Source: Rhizobacter sp. AJA081-3
GTDB lineage: Bacteria > Pseudomonadota > Gammaproteobacteria > Burkholderiales > Burkholderiaceae_C
Reading direction: 5' to 3'
Assembly (NCBI RefSeq): GCF_017795745.1
Contig: NZ_CP059067.1
Location: 4,340,001 to 4,404,000 of the forward strand
DNA: 64,000 bases
The notes under the pieces were generated by a model, which did no database searches, was not told the DNA's origin, and was given only the letters and a program-made list of their open reading frames with translations. The translations under genes were made by a program, and so were the position numbers. Position 1 is the stretch's first letter. Every line of letters starts with the position of its first letter. Below, one piece after another: positions 1-11,494 of the stretch.

Positions 1-426
1 CATGTGCCGCTGCTGTTCAACCCGATGTTCGCCGACTACATGCAGGCCTACGGCGCCGGCGGCCTGAAGGCAAGCCGGCTCGAGGCCTGCGAGTCGCTCG
101 CGCGCCTGTACTGGTACACGGTGGAGTTCGGATTGATCGCCACGCCGGCGGGCCTGCGCGCCTACGGGGCGGGCATCCTGTCGTCGGCCGGCGAACTGCG
201 CCACAGCGTGACGCGCGGCGAACCGCAGCGCATCGGTTTCGATCTCGAACGCATCATGCGCACCCGCTACCGGATCGACTCGTACCAGTCCACCTACTTC
301 GTGATCGACAGCTTCTCCCAGCTGTTCGATGCGACGGCGCCCGACTTCACGCCGATCTACCGCCGCGTGGCCACGGCCGGCGAACTCGACGCCGACCAGC
401 GCCTGCCGACCGACCGCATGTTCTGA
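1..426 (+). CDS. phhA: Phenylalanine 4-monooxygenase, C-terminal part (cut by window edge)
   Basis: The frame is open at the left edge, so only the last 141 residues are seen. The start of the visible part (HVPLLFNPMFADYMQAYG) matches the tetrahydropterin- and iron-dependent aromatic amino acid hydroxylases, which convert phenylalanine to tyrosine in the cytoplasm. The first visible residue is the second histidine of the 2-His-1-Glu iron site. The Glu of YWYTVEFGL, at about residue 44 of the fragment, is the third ligand. The C-terminus is complete and of the short bacterial type, with no tetramerisation extension. A five-base-pair GC hairpin follows at 443-456 but lacks a T-tract. Confidence 0.93.
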   Translation, partial: HVPLLFNPMFADYMQAYGAGGLKASRLEACESLARLYWYTVEFGLIATPAGLRAYGAGILSSAGELRHSVTRGEPQRIGFDLERIMRTRYRIDSYQSTYFVIDSFSQLFDATAPDFTPIYRRVATAGELDADQRLPTDRMF

Positions 427-532
427 CCCGGCACTCGCCGAGGCCCCCTTCGGGGCGATTGCCCGTGCCGTGACCCGCGCCGACACTGCTCGGCGTGACG
501 TCTCTTCCCTTCCCCCCTGCTGAGTTCACGCC

Positions 533-1348
533 GTGAGCGAGCCGCTGAGCCGCCGCTGTGCACTGACCCTGCTCCTGGCCATGGCGGTGGCGAGCATGGC
601 CGGTCTGCTCGCCTGGGGCCCCGTGCTGCTCTCCCCCGATGCGCATGTCTACGCGGACGATCGCGCCTGGGGCGGCCTGAGCAACGCCGCCAACGTTCTG
701 GCCAGCCTGCCGTTGCTGGCCGCTGCCCTCTGGGGCATCGTCGCCACGCGGGCGAGTGGCTGGAGTGATGAACTGCGCCGGCCATGGGTGGCGTTTCACC
801 TCTGCGCCGGTGCCGCCGCCAGCGTGGCTGCGGCCTATCACGCGGCGCCCGGCGATGCATCTTTCGTACTGGCCCATGCCCTGAGCGCCGCCGGATTCGT
901 GTTTCTCGCCCAGGGCGTGCTGGCCGAGCGGGTGCATCCGGCGTTCGGCTCGACCCGGGCGCTGCTCGGTGCCGGCCTGCTGGCGGCGCTCGCCTGCGCC
1001 ATGGTGCTCGCAGGCGCAGCGCTGGGACGCGGCATCGACATGCGCCCGCTCATGCTGCTGGAGTTGCTGCCGGTGCTGCTGATTCCGGCGGGTGCGCTGT
1101 GGCTGCCCGGCGCTCACACCCGGGCCACCGACTGGATCATCATGCTGGTGGCCTACGGGGTTGCCAAGGGTTTCGACGCGGCCGATTCGGCCGTGCTCAG
1201 CGCCACCGGCTGGATCAGCGGCCACGGGCTCATGCACCTGTGCCTGGCCGCCGTGGCCGGATGGCTCGCCTACTGCGCGGCGAGTGCGCGCTCGGGAGCC
1301 GAGGCGCCGGACACCCGGCGCCAGACCTCGCTGAACACCTCCGGCTGA
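533..1348 (+). CDS. Ceramidase-like (CREST superfamily) integral membrane protein
   Basis: A 271-residue polytopic protein with about seven hydrophobic segments. It carries the scattered polar residues of the CREST superfamily of membrane hydrolases (alkaline ceramidase, PAQR, Per1): Asp42/Asp43, Ser50-Asn51, a His103-x4-Asp108 pair, and a C-terminal SGHGLMH with His231 and His235. In alkaline ceramidases such residues form a membrane zinc site that cleaves an amide bond. The substrate here is unknown and need not be ceramide. The GTG start at 533 immediately precedes the first hydrophobic segment. The 3' end overlaps the convergent lipase gene by 79 bp. Confidence 0.72.
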   Translation: MSEPLSRRCALTLLLAMAVASMAGLLAWGPVLLSPDAHVYADDRAWGGLSNAANVLASLPLLAAALWGIVATRASGWSDELRRPWVAFHLCAGAAASVAAAYHAAPGDASFVLAHALSAAGFVFLAQGVLAERVHPAFGSTRALLGAGLLAALACAMVLAGAALGRGIDMRPLMLLELLPVLLIPAGALWLPGAHTRATDWIIMLVAYGVAKGFDAADSAVLSATGWISGHGLMHLCLAAVAGWLAYCAASARSGAEAPDTRRQTSLNTSG

Positions 1349-2208
1349 AACGCCAGGTGCACATGGGCGCTGCCTGGCACATGCCGGTTGTCGGCGCCGG
1401 GCAGGGTGGCGGTCGACGGCGGGAAGACGATGTTGTCGCAGTGGCTGTAGAGGCAGGTGAATCCGGCGTAGGGCTGCGGTTCGCGACGCCGTTCGGCGTC
1501 TGAGAGTTCCTGCAGCCAGTCGTTGGCGCGCCGCATCTGCAGGCCATTGGGCGAGATGCCGAATCTCGCCAACCAGGTGCCGCCGTGCGGCGAGCCGATG
1601 GTGACGACATGCTCGACCGCATCGCCAGGCGGGCAGCGCGACAGCCACGCACGAACGGCCAGCCCGCCCATGCTGTGCGCCACGACGAGTGGCGGGCGTC
1701 CTGTCACGTCGCGCATGCGACGCACCGCGGCGTCGACGATCTGCACGTACTCGTCGATGCCACCGAAAACAGGCTCCAGGTTGACGGCGACATGCGGAAC
1801 ATCGGCTGTGCGCAGGCGCCGCAACCAAGGGTTCCAGAAGCCGCGATTGCAGACGAAACCGTGCACGAACACGACACCCAGGCGGCCCGCATGCGCGGGC
1901 TCGAGCCAGTCCGGCTCGGCGTTGGCGCGAAAGGGTTGCCGCCAGCAGAACACACGCGGCGCCGACAGCACCTCGCCCCACCAGGCCTGCAGCAACTGGG
2001 AGGGCGTTGCGCGGGGGGCCGGATCGTCGCCCCGCGTGAGGGCAAGCATCACGAACTCGAGCCCGAGGAACAAGGCATAGCCGAACAGGATCGACAAGGC
2101 GCCGGCGAGAGCCCAGCCCCACCGGCCCTGATGGCCGAACCACGCCGCCCAGCCGGTGGCCAGAAGAATCAGCGAGACGGTGATGGCCTGTTGCAGGCGA
2201 GCAAGCAT
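1270..2208 (-). CDS. Membrane-anchored alpha/beta hydrolase (lipase-like)
   Basis: A 312-residue protein with two hydrophobic segments at roughly residues 8-55 and then an alpha/beta-hydrolase domain. The oxyanion loop HGF is at 116-118 and the nucleophile elbow AHSMGG places the catalytic serine at 179. A later SPHGGT is typical of triacylglycerol lipase/PGAP1-like esterases. Asp258 and His282 are the likely remainder of the triad. A carboxylester substrate is a reasonable guess; specificity cannot be read. It is the last of three minus-strand genes (Tat subunit, GMC oxidoreductase, lipase), 20 bp after the GMC stop, and overlaps the CREST gene tail to tail. Confidence 0.8.
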   Translation of the reverse strand: MLARLQQAITVSLILLATGWAAWFGHQGRWGWALAGALSILFGYALFLGLEFVMLALTRGDDPAPRATPSQLLQAWWGEVLSAPRVFCWRQPFRANAEPDWLEPAHAGRLGVVFVHGFVCNRGFWNPWLRRLRTADVPHVAVNLEPVFGGIDEYVQIVDAAVRRMRDVTGRPPLVVAHSMGGLAVRAWLSRCPPGDAVEHVVTIGSPHGGTWLARFGISPNGLQMRRANDWLQELSDAERRREPQPYAGFTCLYSHCDNIVFPPSTATLPGADNRHVPGSAHVHLAFQPEVFSEVWRRVSGASAPERALAAQ

Positions 2209-2228
2209 GCGGGGGATGCTACCCGCCC

Positions 2229-3842
2229 TCAGGCGAGCGTCACGTCACGGCCGCTGAGCCGTTTGGCGAGCCCCGTGGCCAGGCGGTTCACGATGCCGTA
2301 GATCGACAGTTGCGGATTCGCGCCGATGCTGGTCGGGAAGATCGAACCATCATGCACGGAGAGATTGGCCACCTGCCAATGCACGCCGTCGGGCCGCACG
2401 ACGCCGCGCTTGTCATCGCCGGCCATGCCGCAGCCGCCCATCACGTGGGCACTGACCACGCGCGTGAGCAGCGGCTTCATCGGCAGCGCGGCGATGGCCT
2501 CGCGCGCCTGCGCCCACGACGTGTAGCGTTGCGCCATCTCGTGCACAGGCAGCACGACCTTCGCGCCGGCCGAGAACTGGATCTCGGCCATGCTGAGGAA
2601 GGCACGCCGGGCGCCATCCATCACGAAGTCTGTCAACGGGTAGTCGAGCACGGGAGAGCCGTCCGATCGCAAGGTGACCCGGCCGCCAGCCGATTGCTCG
2701 TGGAAGCCGTCGCGCAGCAGCGCTAGCAGGCTGTGCGTCTTCGGGAACTCGGCCAGCAGATCGGCCTGGGCCTGCCCATAGCCCGGCAACGTCGACGCGA
2801 AGATCACTGGATGGATCGGCGGCGCCTCCAGCTTGTAGCCGATGGCGCCGTCGATCGGCTGCGTCTCGAGAAAGTGGTCGGTGTAGATCGTCTGCGGCGC
2901 ACCTTTCCAGCCTGCGACGGCCTGCTCGAACAAGGCCGCCGAGATCACCACCGGGTGCAGGAAGGTACGCCGGCCGAGGAGTGAATGCGGGTCGGGCAGG
3001 CCCGAGCGCATCAGCAGCGCCGGCGAGTTGATGGCGCCTCCGCAGACGAGGTAGTGCTTGGCGACGATCCTTACCTCGGCACCGCTGGCAAGGCTGCCGT
3101 CGAGTTGCACGGGCACGCAGCGCAGCGCCTCGATGCGGCCCCCCTTCATCACGAGCTCCTGCACGCGCGTCTGCACCAGCAGGCTCGCGCCGCGCTCGAG
3201 CGCTGCAGGGATGGTCGTGACGAGCATCGACTGCTTTGCGTTGGTCGGGCAGCCCATGCCACAGGAACCGAGGTCCCAGCAGCCTTTCACGTTGCGCTGG
3301 ATCATCGGCGCGGCGATGCCGAGCCGGGCGGCGCCGCGCCGCAGCAACTCGTTGTTCTCGTTCGGCGGCATCAGCCAGGTGCCGACGTTCAGGCGTCGCT
3401 CGGCCTGCTGGAACCATGGGGCGAGCGCGTCCGAACTGAAATCGGACAGGCCGAACCGGTCGCGCCAGTGGTCCAGCGTCGACTGCGGCGTTCGGAACGA
3501 ACTCGTCCAGTTGACCGTGGTGGAGCCGCCCACGCAGCGGCCTTGCAGGATGTTGATGGCCTTGTCGGCGGTCTTGCGTGCAGCGCTCTCCTGGTAGAGC
3601 GTCGGATACGCCTCGCTCTCGCGCTGATGGAAGTCGGTGCTGCTGCGCAGCGGGCCCTCTTCGACCAGCACGACGCGCAACCCGGCCTGCGTCAGCAGTT
3701 CTGCGGTGATGCCGGCTCCGGCACCACTGCCGACGATGGCCACGTCGCAGTCGATACGCCCGGGCAAGGCGCCATGCGGCCCGCCGAGCACACGCCAGCC
3801 GCGTGCCAGGCCTTCGCGAACGGGATCGGGTTGGCGGCTCAT
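2229..3842 (-). CDS. GMC-family FAD-dependent oxidoreductase
   Basis: The 537-residue protein has an N-terminal Rossmann FAD motif (VGSGAGAG at about 37-44, with a Glu at 61 ending the second strand). Near the C-terminus are the GMC signature regions: the catalytic-histidine segment HVMGGCGMA and the GANPQLSIYG loop. GMC enzymes oxidise alcohols or sugars. I place the start at 3842 (ATG) because the upstream extension to 3944 is arginine-rich and would run through the 13-bp junction into the preceding gene. That gene encodes a Tat-signal protein resembling gluconate 2-dehydrogenase small subunits, so the pair may form a periplasmic dehydrogenase. No cytochrome c subunit is adjacent. Confidence 0.85.
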   Translation of the reverse strand: MSRQPDPVREGLARGWRVLGGPHGALPGRIDCDVAIVGSGAGAGITAELLTQAGLRVVLVEEGPLRSSTDFHQRESEAYPTLYQESAARKTADKAINILQGRCVGGSTTVNWTSSFRTPQSTLDHWRDRFGLSDFSSDALAPWFQQAERRLNVGTWLMPPNENNELLRRGAARLGIAAPMIQRNVKGCWDLGSCGMGCPTNAKQSMLVTTIPAALERGASLLVQTRVQELVMKGGRIEALRCVPVQLDGSLASGAEVRIVAKHYLVCGGAINSPALLMRSGLPDPHSLLGRRTFLHPVVISAALFEQAVAGWKGAPQTIYTDHFLETQPIDGAIGYKLEAPPIHPVIFASTLPGYGQAQADLLAEFPKTHSLLALLRDGFHEQSAGGRVTLRSDGSPVLDYPLTDFVMDGARRAFLSMAEIQFSAGAKVVLPVHEMAQRYTSWAQAREAIAALPMKPLLTRVVSAHVMGGCGMAGDDKRGVVRPDGVHWQVANLSVHDGSIFPTSIGANPQLSIYGIVNRLATGLAKRLSGRDVTLA

Positions 3843-3855
3843 GGTGCCATCTCCA

Positions 3856-4380
3856 TCAGATGTCCGACGGCCCTGGATAGCCCATGCGCTGCCACGCGGA
3901 AGGGTCGGAGAAGTACGCCGCGTTGGTGAGGTCGCGAAGGGCATGGTAAGCCTGCTGCTTCAGCGCCAGCGACGACAAGCGCATGCCTTGCAGCGAAGCC
4001 TGCACTTGCGTCACGCTCGCCTGCGTCCACCCGCTCGTCAGCCCTGCCAGCGCGACACGGCCGGGCGCCGCCGCCAACAGGGCCAGCAACTGCGACAGCT
4101 CGGCCTGTGTGGCAGATGGAAAGGCGGAGATCGCTGCGTCAAGGCGCTGCAGATGGGCCTCGATCGCCCTGTCGCGCTCGTCCGGGGCGGACGGCAGCGC
4201 TCCGTCGAGGACGGCTCGCGCCACGGCGTGCATGACGGCCCGGGCATTTGTGCTCAGGTGACCGTTGGACAGCGCCGGCTGCAGCATGGAAATTCCGCCA
4301 CCCGCCGCGACGAGAATCACCGTCGCGCCGATGCCAAGCTTGAGCAGGGTTCGTCTTTGCATCTGGTTCGAGTTCGGCAC
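3856..4380 (-). CDS. Tat-exported small subunit, gluconate 2-dehydrogenase subunit 3-like
   Basis: A 174-residue protein with a twin-arginine signal (QRRTLLKLG, arginines 9-10, then a hydrophobic stretch to about residue 33). The mature part is helical and alanine/leucine-rich, with WQRMGYPGPSDI at the C-terminus, as in small subunits of membrane-bound GMC dehydrogenases. In that family the small subunit carries the cofactor-loaded large subunit through the Tat pathway. It lies 13 bp before the GMC gene. The assignment to the gluconate-2-dehydrogenase subunit 3 family rests on size, signal and context. Confidence 0.72.
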   Translation of the reverse strand: MPNSNQMQRRTLLKLGIGATVILVAAGGGISMLQPALSNGHLSTNARAVMHAVARAVLDGALPSAPDERDRAIEAHLQRLDAAISAFPSATQAELSQLLALLAAAPGRVALAGLTSGWTQASVTQVQASLQGMRLSSLALKQQAYHALRDLTNAAYFSDPSAWQRMGYPGPSDI

Positions 4381-4509
4381 CGTTTGCCGGGACTGCCGAC
4401 GAGTGTTGCATCATTCCAGCGGAGCGCCTTAGAGAAGACCGACTAACCGGGCTCGTGAGAAACCCGCAAGGCGCGGCTACAGTCACTGGCACAGGGACCC
4501 TCACACGCG

Positions 4510-5226
4510 ATGACAGCCGACGCCAGGTCCATCCTTGCCCAACTCGAGGTCGTCGAACGCGAGCGCGCCGCCCGGAGCATGGACCCGGCACTTGGCGACA
4601 CGGTCGTGGCCTTGAAGGCCTATCAGCAGCGGCGGTTTGCCGCCACCTATGGCGACCTGCTGCTGAGCCCGCGGTATGCGCCAGCGGCCCGATTCTTCCT
4701 GGACGAGTTGTATGGCCCGCGGGACTTCAGCTCGCGGGATGCACAGTTCGCTCGCGTGGTCCCCGCGATGGTGCGTCTTTTCCCCGCAGAGATCGTGAGC
4801 ACGGTGCAGACTCTCGCCGACCTGCATGCCTTGTCCGAAACGCTCGACACGCTCATGGCTCGCTGGCTGCAGGGGCGCACCATCGATCGCCGTGCGTACG
4901 TGGATGCTTGGCAGCATGCTGGCGACATGGCGCAGCGCGAGAGGCAGATCGCCCTCACGCTCAAGGTGGGCTCGGATCTGGACCGTTTGACGCGCAAGCC
5001 CCTGCTGCGTGGCGCGCTGCACATGATGCGCGGGCCAGCCAGGGCTGCCGGACTGCCAGCGCTGCAGGCCTTCCTGGAGGTGGGGTTCGACACCTTCAAG
5101 GCGATGGGCGGTGCGGCGGAGTTCCTGTCGACTGTTGGCGGGCGCGAGCGTGCTGTGGCTCGGGCATTGTTCTCGACGAGTGTCGACAGCGCCTCTGTCG
5201 AGGCCGCGTTAGGACAACTACCATAG
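4510..5226 (+). CDS. FFLEELY-motif protein, function unknown
   Basis: A 238-residue, probably all-helical cytoplasmic protein with no signal peptide. It contains FFLDELYGPRDF at about 62-73, the hallmark of a conserved proteobacterial family known only by this motif. No catalytic motif is visible. It is the first gene of a plus-strand unit with fadD (57 bp downstream) and a metallo-beta-lactamase-fold hydrolase, and is divergent from the Tat/GMC genes (129-bp gap). The ATG at 4510 is the first in frame and precedes the conserved region. A link to fatty-acid metabolism is inferred only from the neighbours. Confidence 0.75.
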   Translation: MTADARSILAQLEVVERERAARSMDPALGDTVVALKAYQQRRFAATYGDLLLSPRYAPAARFFLDELYGPRDFSSRDAQFARVVPAMVRLFPAEIVSTVQTLADLHALSETLDTLMARWLQGRTIDRRAYVDAWQHAGDMAQRERQIALTLKVGSDLDRLTRKPLLRGALHMMRGPARAAGLPALQAFLEVGFDTFKAMGGAAEFLSTVGGRERAVARALFSTSVDSASVEAALGQLP

Positions 5227-5282
5227 GCGCGCTGCCTGTGGCCCGCGAGCATGCTGAGCTCGCCCAGAACGCAGAGGAACCC

Positions 5283-6977
5283 TTGACTCATTCTGTTGAT
5301 TGCCCCTGGCTCTCGAGCTATCCGCCCGGAGTTCCTGCCGAGATCGACCCCGGCGCGTACCGGTCGCTCACCCATCTGCTCGAAGAAGCCTTCCGCAGCC
5401 ATGCCCGTTCTTGCGCGGCCGTTTGCATGGACAGTGAGTTGTCGTTTGCCCAGCTGGACGAGCTGTCTTCGGCCCTCGGCGCGTGGCTGCAGAACCGCCA
5501 GTTGGCAAAGGGTGCGCGCGTGGCGCTGATGATGCCCAACGTGCTGCAGTATCCGGTGGCCATCGCGGCGGTTCTTCGAGCCGGCTACGTGGTGGTGAAC
5601 GTCAATCCGCTGTACACGCCGCGCGAGCTTGAGCACCAGCTGAAGGACTCCGGCGCCGAGGCGATCGTGATTCTGGAGAACTTTGCCAGCACCCTTGCGG
5701 ACGTGCTCGACCGCACGCCGGTGCGTCACGTCGTGCTGGCTTCCATGGGGGATCTCCTGGGCTTCTGGAAGGGCCAGCTGGTGAATCTCGCGGTGCGGCA
5801 CGTTCGCAAGCTGGTGCCGGAGTTCAGTTTGCCGCTCGATGGCGGCCGGACTGTCACGCGCTTCAACATGGCGATCGCCGAGGGCACGAAGATGAGCCTT
5901 CGGCGTGTCGATGTGTCCCCGGACGACATCGCGTTCCTCCAGTACACGGGCGGGACGACCGGCGTGTCCAAGGGTGCCACGCTGCTGCATCGCAACGTCG
6001 TTGCCAACGTACTGCAGTCGGTGGCTTGGTTCCAGCCCAAGCTCGACACGCTTGCTGCAGGACGCCAGCTCACAGTCGTCTGCGCGCTGCCGCTGTATCA
6101 CATCTTTGCCTTGACCGCGTGTTTCATGCTCGGTGCACAGCTCGGCATGAAGCTGCTGCTGATCCCGAATCCGCGGGACATTCCTGGGCTCGTGAAGACG
6201 CTCTCGGCGCACAAGGTGAATATGTTCCCCGCGGTAAACACGCTGTTCAATGCGTTGGCCAACGATCCGGAGTTCACTCGTCTGGATTTTTCCGAGCTTG
6301 TGATTTCCAACGGCGGGGGCATGGCCGTACAGCGCGCCACCGCAGAGAAGTGGCTCGCGGTTACCGGCTGCCCGGTGGTGGAGGGCTATGGCCTTTCGGA
6401 GACGTCTCCCGTCGTGACGGTGAATCGGTTCGACCTGGAAGCGTTCACGGGGAGCATCGGCTTGCCTGTTCCCTCCACACAAGTGGTGATCCGTGACGAT
6501 GACGGGAAGGATGTCGACAGTGGCACCCCGGGTGAGATCTGCATCAAGGGGCCACAGGTCATGGCTGGCTACTGGAACCGGCCGGACGAAACGGCAAAGG
6601 TCATGACAGATGACGGCTTCTTCCGATCCGGAGATGTCGGTGTCATGGATGCCTCCGGCTACATTCGCATCGTCGATCGCAAGAAGGACATGATCCTGGT
6701 CTCCGGGTTCAACGTCTATCCGAACGAGATCGAGCAGGTGGTGAGCTTGTTGCCTGGCGTACTCGAGTGCGCTGCGGTCGGTGTGCCGGACGATCGCTCT
6801 GGCGAGGCAGTGAAGCTGTACGTGGTTCGTCGAGATCCGTCGCTTTCAGAGAGCGACCTGATGGACTATTGCAGGGAGAACTTCACTGCCTACAAGCGCC
6901 CGCGTCACATCGAGTTCCGCGACGAGCTTCCCAAGTCGAATGTGGGCAAGATCCTTCGTCGCGAGTTGCGCGGCTGA
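5283..6977 (+). CDS. fadD: Long-chain-fatty-acid--CoA ligase
   Basis: An AMP-forming acyl-CoA synthetase that activates long-chain fatty acids for beta-oxidation or lipid synthesis. The phosphate-binding loop YTGGTTGVSKGA is near residue 221. YGLSETSP is near 368. The adenylate-binding hinge is GYIRIVDRKKDMILVSG, followed by GFNVYPNEIE near 475. I place the start at a TTG (5283), preceded by AGAGGA at 5273-5278, which gives 564 residues, the usual FadD length. The frame stays open far upstream only because it mirrors the FFLEELY gene. An in-frame GTG at 5238 is an alternative. The stop overlaps the next start (TGATG). Confidence 0.93.
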   Translation: MTHSVDCPWLSSYPPGVPAEIDPGAYRSLTHLLEEAFRSHARSCAAVCMDSELSFAQLDELSSALGAWLQNRQLAKGARVALMMPNVLQYPVAIAAVLRAGYVVVNVNPLYTPRELEHQLKDSGAEAIVILENFASTLADVLDRTPVRHVVLASMGDLLGFWKGQLVNLAVRHVRKLVPEFSLPLDGGRTVTRFNMAIAEGTKMSLRRVDVSPDDIAFLQYTGGTTGVSKGATLLHRNVVANVLQSVAWFQPKLDTLAAGRQLTVVCALPLYHIFALTACFMLGAQLGMKLLLIPNPRDIPGLVKTLSAHKVNMFPAVNTLFNALANDPEFTRLDFSELVISNGGGMAVQRATAEKWLAVTGCPVVEGYGLSETSPVVTVNRFDLEAFTGSIGLPVPSTQVVIRDDDGKDVDSGTPGEICIKGPQVMAGYWNRPDETAKVMTDDGFFRSGDVGVMDASGYIRIVDRKKDMILVSGFNVYPNEIEQVVSLLPGVLECAAVGVPDDRSGEAVKLYVVRRDPSLSESDLMDYCRENFTAYKRPRHIEFRDELPKSNVGKILRRELRG

Positions 6978-7936
6978 TGGCATCGAAGGTTCTTCGTTCG
7001 TCCGTTCCCGAACTGGCGGATCGCCTTGAGGCCGCAGGGGCCACCGTGTTCGAGCGTGGATGGCTGTCCTCGAACAACGTTCTCTTTCTTCCAGCTTCCG
7101 GGGCGGGCGCCACACTGGTCGATAGCGGGTATTGGACTCATCAATCCCAAACGCTTGAACTCACTCGTCGGGCGCTGGGTGAGGTTCGGCTCGAGGCATT
7201 GTTGAACACGCACCTGCATTCGGATCATTGCGGAGGCAATGAGGCGCTCGTTCAGGCATTCGGATGCCGCATCTCCGTTCCCTCAGGGGAGTACAAGAAG
7301 GTGCATGACTGGGACGAGTCGGCGCTTACCTACCGCCCGACCGGACAACATTGCCCGCGGTTCAGCTGCGATGGTGTTCTCGCACCTGGTGACGTGATCT
7401 TGCTGGCAGGTCGCTCCTGGAATGTGATCGCTTCGCCTGGCCATGACCCTGAATCCGTCATGCTCTACGAGCCTGATCTTCGACTGCTCATCTCCGCTGA
7501 CGCACTCTGGGAGGACGGGTTCGGTGTCGTCTTTCCAGAGTTGGAAGGGCAGGACGCGTTTTCCGACGTGCGCTCAACGTTGGACCTGATCGCTTCTCTG
7601 CCGGTGGAATGGGTCATTCCCGGCCACGGGCGGCCGTTCACTGGTGTTGCTGCAGCGATCGATCGGGCTCGCGCTCGACTTGTTCGTTTCGAGGCGGATC
7701 CGCGGCGACATGCCGCGCATGCTGCGAAGGTGCTGATCAAGTTCCATCTGCTTGAAGTTCAGACCCAGTCTTTGGCGGACCTTCACGCCTGGCTGGATGC
7801 GACGCAGTACTTGGCGGCAGTCCATCGCACGCATTTCGCAAGTGCCTCCGTGGAATCCTGGCGCGCAGAACTCCTCGAGAGCCTGCACAAGAGCAGGGCA
7901 ATCGAGGTTTCACACGGAGTGGTCAGAAATCTCTGA
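6977..7936 (+). CDS. MBL-fold metallo-hydrolase
   Basis: A 319-residue metallo-beta-lactamase-fold protein. The metal motif THLHSDHCGG gives His79, His81, Asp83 and His84. SPGHDP and VIPGHGRPF supply the later histidines. The C-terminal 100 residues are helical, as in glyoxalase II-like or LACTB2-like hydrolases. The ATG at 6977 overlaps the fadD stop by one base, so the two are translationally coupled. A thioester or phosphodiester substrate is possible; coupling to fadD makes an acyl-thioester plausible, but this is inference. By eye its codon usage is less GC-rich at third positions than most of the window. Confidence 0.85.
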   Translation: MASKVLRSSVPELADRLEAAGATVFERGWLSSNNVLFLPASGAGATLVDSGYWTHQSQTLELTRRALGEVRLEALLNTHLHSDHCGGNEALVQAFGCRISVPSGEYKKVHDWDESALTYRPTGQHCPRFSCDGVLAPGDVILLAGRSWNVIASPGHDPESVMLYEPDLRLLISADALWEDGFGVVFPELEGQDAFSDVRSTLDLIASLPVEWVIPGHGRPFTGVAAAIDRARARLVRFEADPRRHAAHAAKVLIKFHLLEVQTQSLADLHAWLDATQYLAAVHRTHFASASVESWRAELLESLHKSRAIEVSHGVVRNL

Positions 7937-7973
7937 GATGACGCTCGCCATATTCGGCGCGCCAATGAGAAAA

Positions 7974-7997
7974 GGCCCCCGTCGATTGACGGGGGCC
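7974..7997 (-). terminator. rRNA operon terminator (possibly bidirectional)
   Basis: A perfect 10-bp stem (GGCCCCCGTC / GACGGGGGCC) with a GATT loop lies 15 bp beyond the 3' end of 5S rRNA. On the minus strand it is followed by TTTTCTC, as expected of an intrinsic terminator. On the plus strand it is 37 bp after the MBL gene and may stop that transcript too, though the plus-strand tail is weaker. Confidence 0.85.
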
Positions 7998-8012
7998 CTT
8001 CTGCTTGTATTA

Positions 8013-8126
8013 GCCTGACAATGTCCTACTTTCACACGGGAATCCGCACTATCATCGGCGCTGAGGCGTTTCACTGTCCTGTTCGGGATGGGAAGGAGTG
8101 GGACCACCTCGCTATGGTCATCAGGC
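8013..8126 (-). rRNA. rrf: 5S ribosomal RNA
   Basis: Read on the minus strand, this begins GCCTGATGACCATAGCGAGG and includes the conserved CCCATCCCGAACAGG segment of loops B/C. It ends with a GTCAGGC segment that pairs with the 5' end, giving about 114 nt. It is the last gene of the rRNA operon, about 137 bp after 23S. Exact ends are set by helix I pairing and may be off by one or two bases. Confidence 0.95.
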
Positions 8127-8263
8127 TTAACCGGTTGCCGCCTTGTCAATAAGACAAGGAAGCCAATTCGCAGAGTCTGAATCAGTTTGATTGCGTACCG
8201 ATCGTCACTTGAAGATCGGCAAAACAGCTTGTACTCACCTTGACCGTCAAGTCAAAGTTATAG

Positions 8264-11138
<2,875 letters not shown>

Positions 11139-11313
11139 CTATAACTTTGACGCCTCGCTGTAGAAGCATCGTCAAGGACTGTTTTGAGTATTACGCGTTT
11201 CGCCGTTCTTCAAACTCTTGCGAGTTGATTCTTGGTGACGCAATCAAAATGTTGCCGACGGCACGGTCCGCCATGAAGCGGTTTCCGTCGACAACTCTGA
11301 TTCGACTCTACGA

Positions 11314-11327
11314 ATTGTTAAAGAACA
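11314..11327 (-). promoter_or_regulatory. boxA antitermination element in the 16S-23S spacer
   Basis: On the minus strand this reads TGTTCTTTAACAAT, matching the boxA consensus bound by NusB/NusE for rRNA antitermination. It lies between tRNA-Ala and 23S. The rest of the 272-bp spacer (11139-11410) shows no gene. Confidence 0.8.
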
Positions 11328-11410
11328 ACAGCCGACTCTTTCGAGACGCTGTCGCGAGCAGCCCACTCAGAGAGTGGCCACTCGCGGCAGCGACTAGATC
11401 GTTGGTGATG

Positions 11411-11486
11411 TGGTGGAGGATGACGGGATCGAACCGTCGACCCCCTGCTTGCAAAGCAGGTGCTCTCCCAGCTGAGCTAATCCCCC
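11411..11486 (-). tRNA. alaT: tRNA-Ala (TGC)
   Basis: A 76-nt cloverleaf read on the minus strand. The acceptor stem GGGGGAT pairs with ATCCTCC (one G-U pair). The D-arm is GCTCAGCTGGGAGAGC and the anticodon loop TTTGCAA gives anticodon TGC. The T-arm contains GGTTCGATCC and the 3' CCA is encoded. It is the second tRNA of the rRNA spacer, 8 bp after tRNA-Ile. Confidence 0.97.
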
Positions 11487-11494
11487 CATGAAGA

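Noticed and set aside
443-456. GC hairpin after phhA as a terminator
   Set aside because: The stem is only 5 bp and no T-tract follows, so termination is not supported.
4455-5282. N-terminal extension of fadD
   Set aside because: The extra 276 residues are Arg/Ala-rich and mirror the FFLEELY gene; FadD length and a ribosome-binding site support the TTG at 5283.
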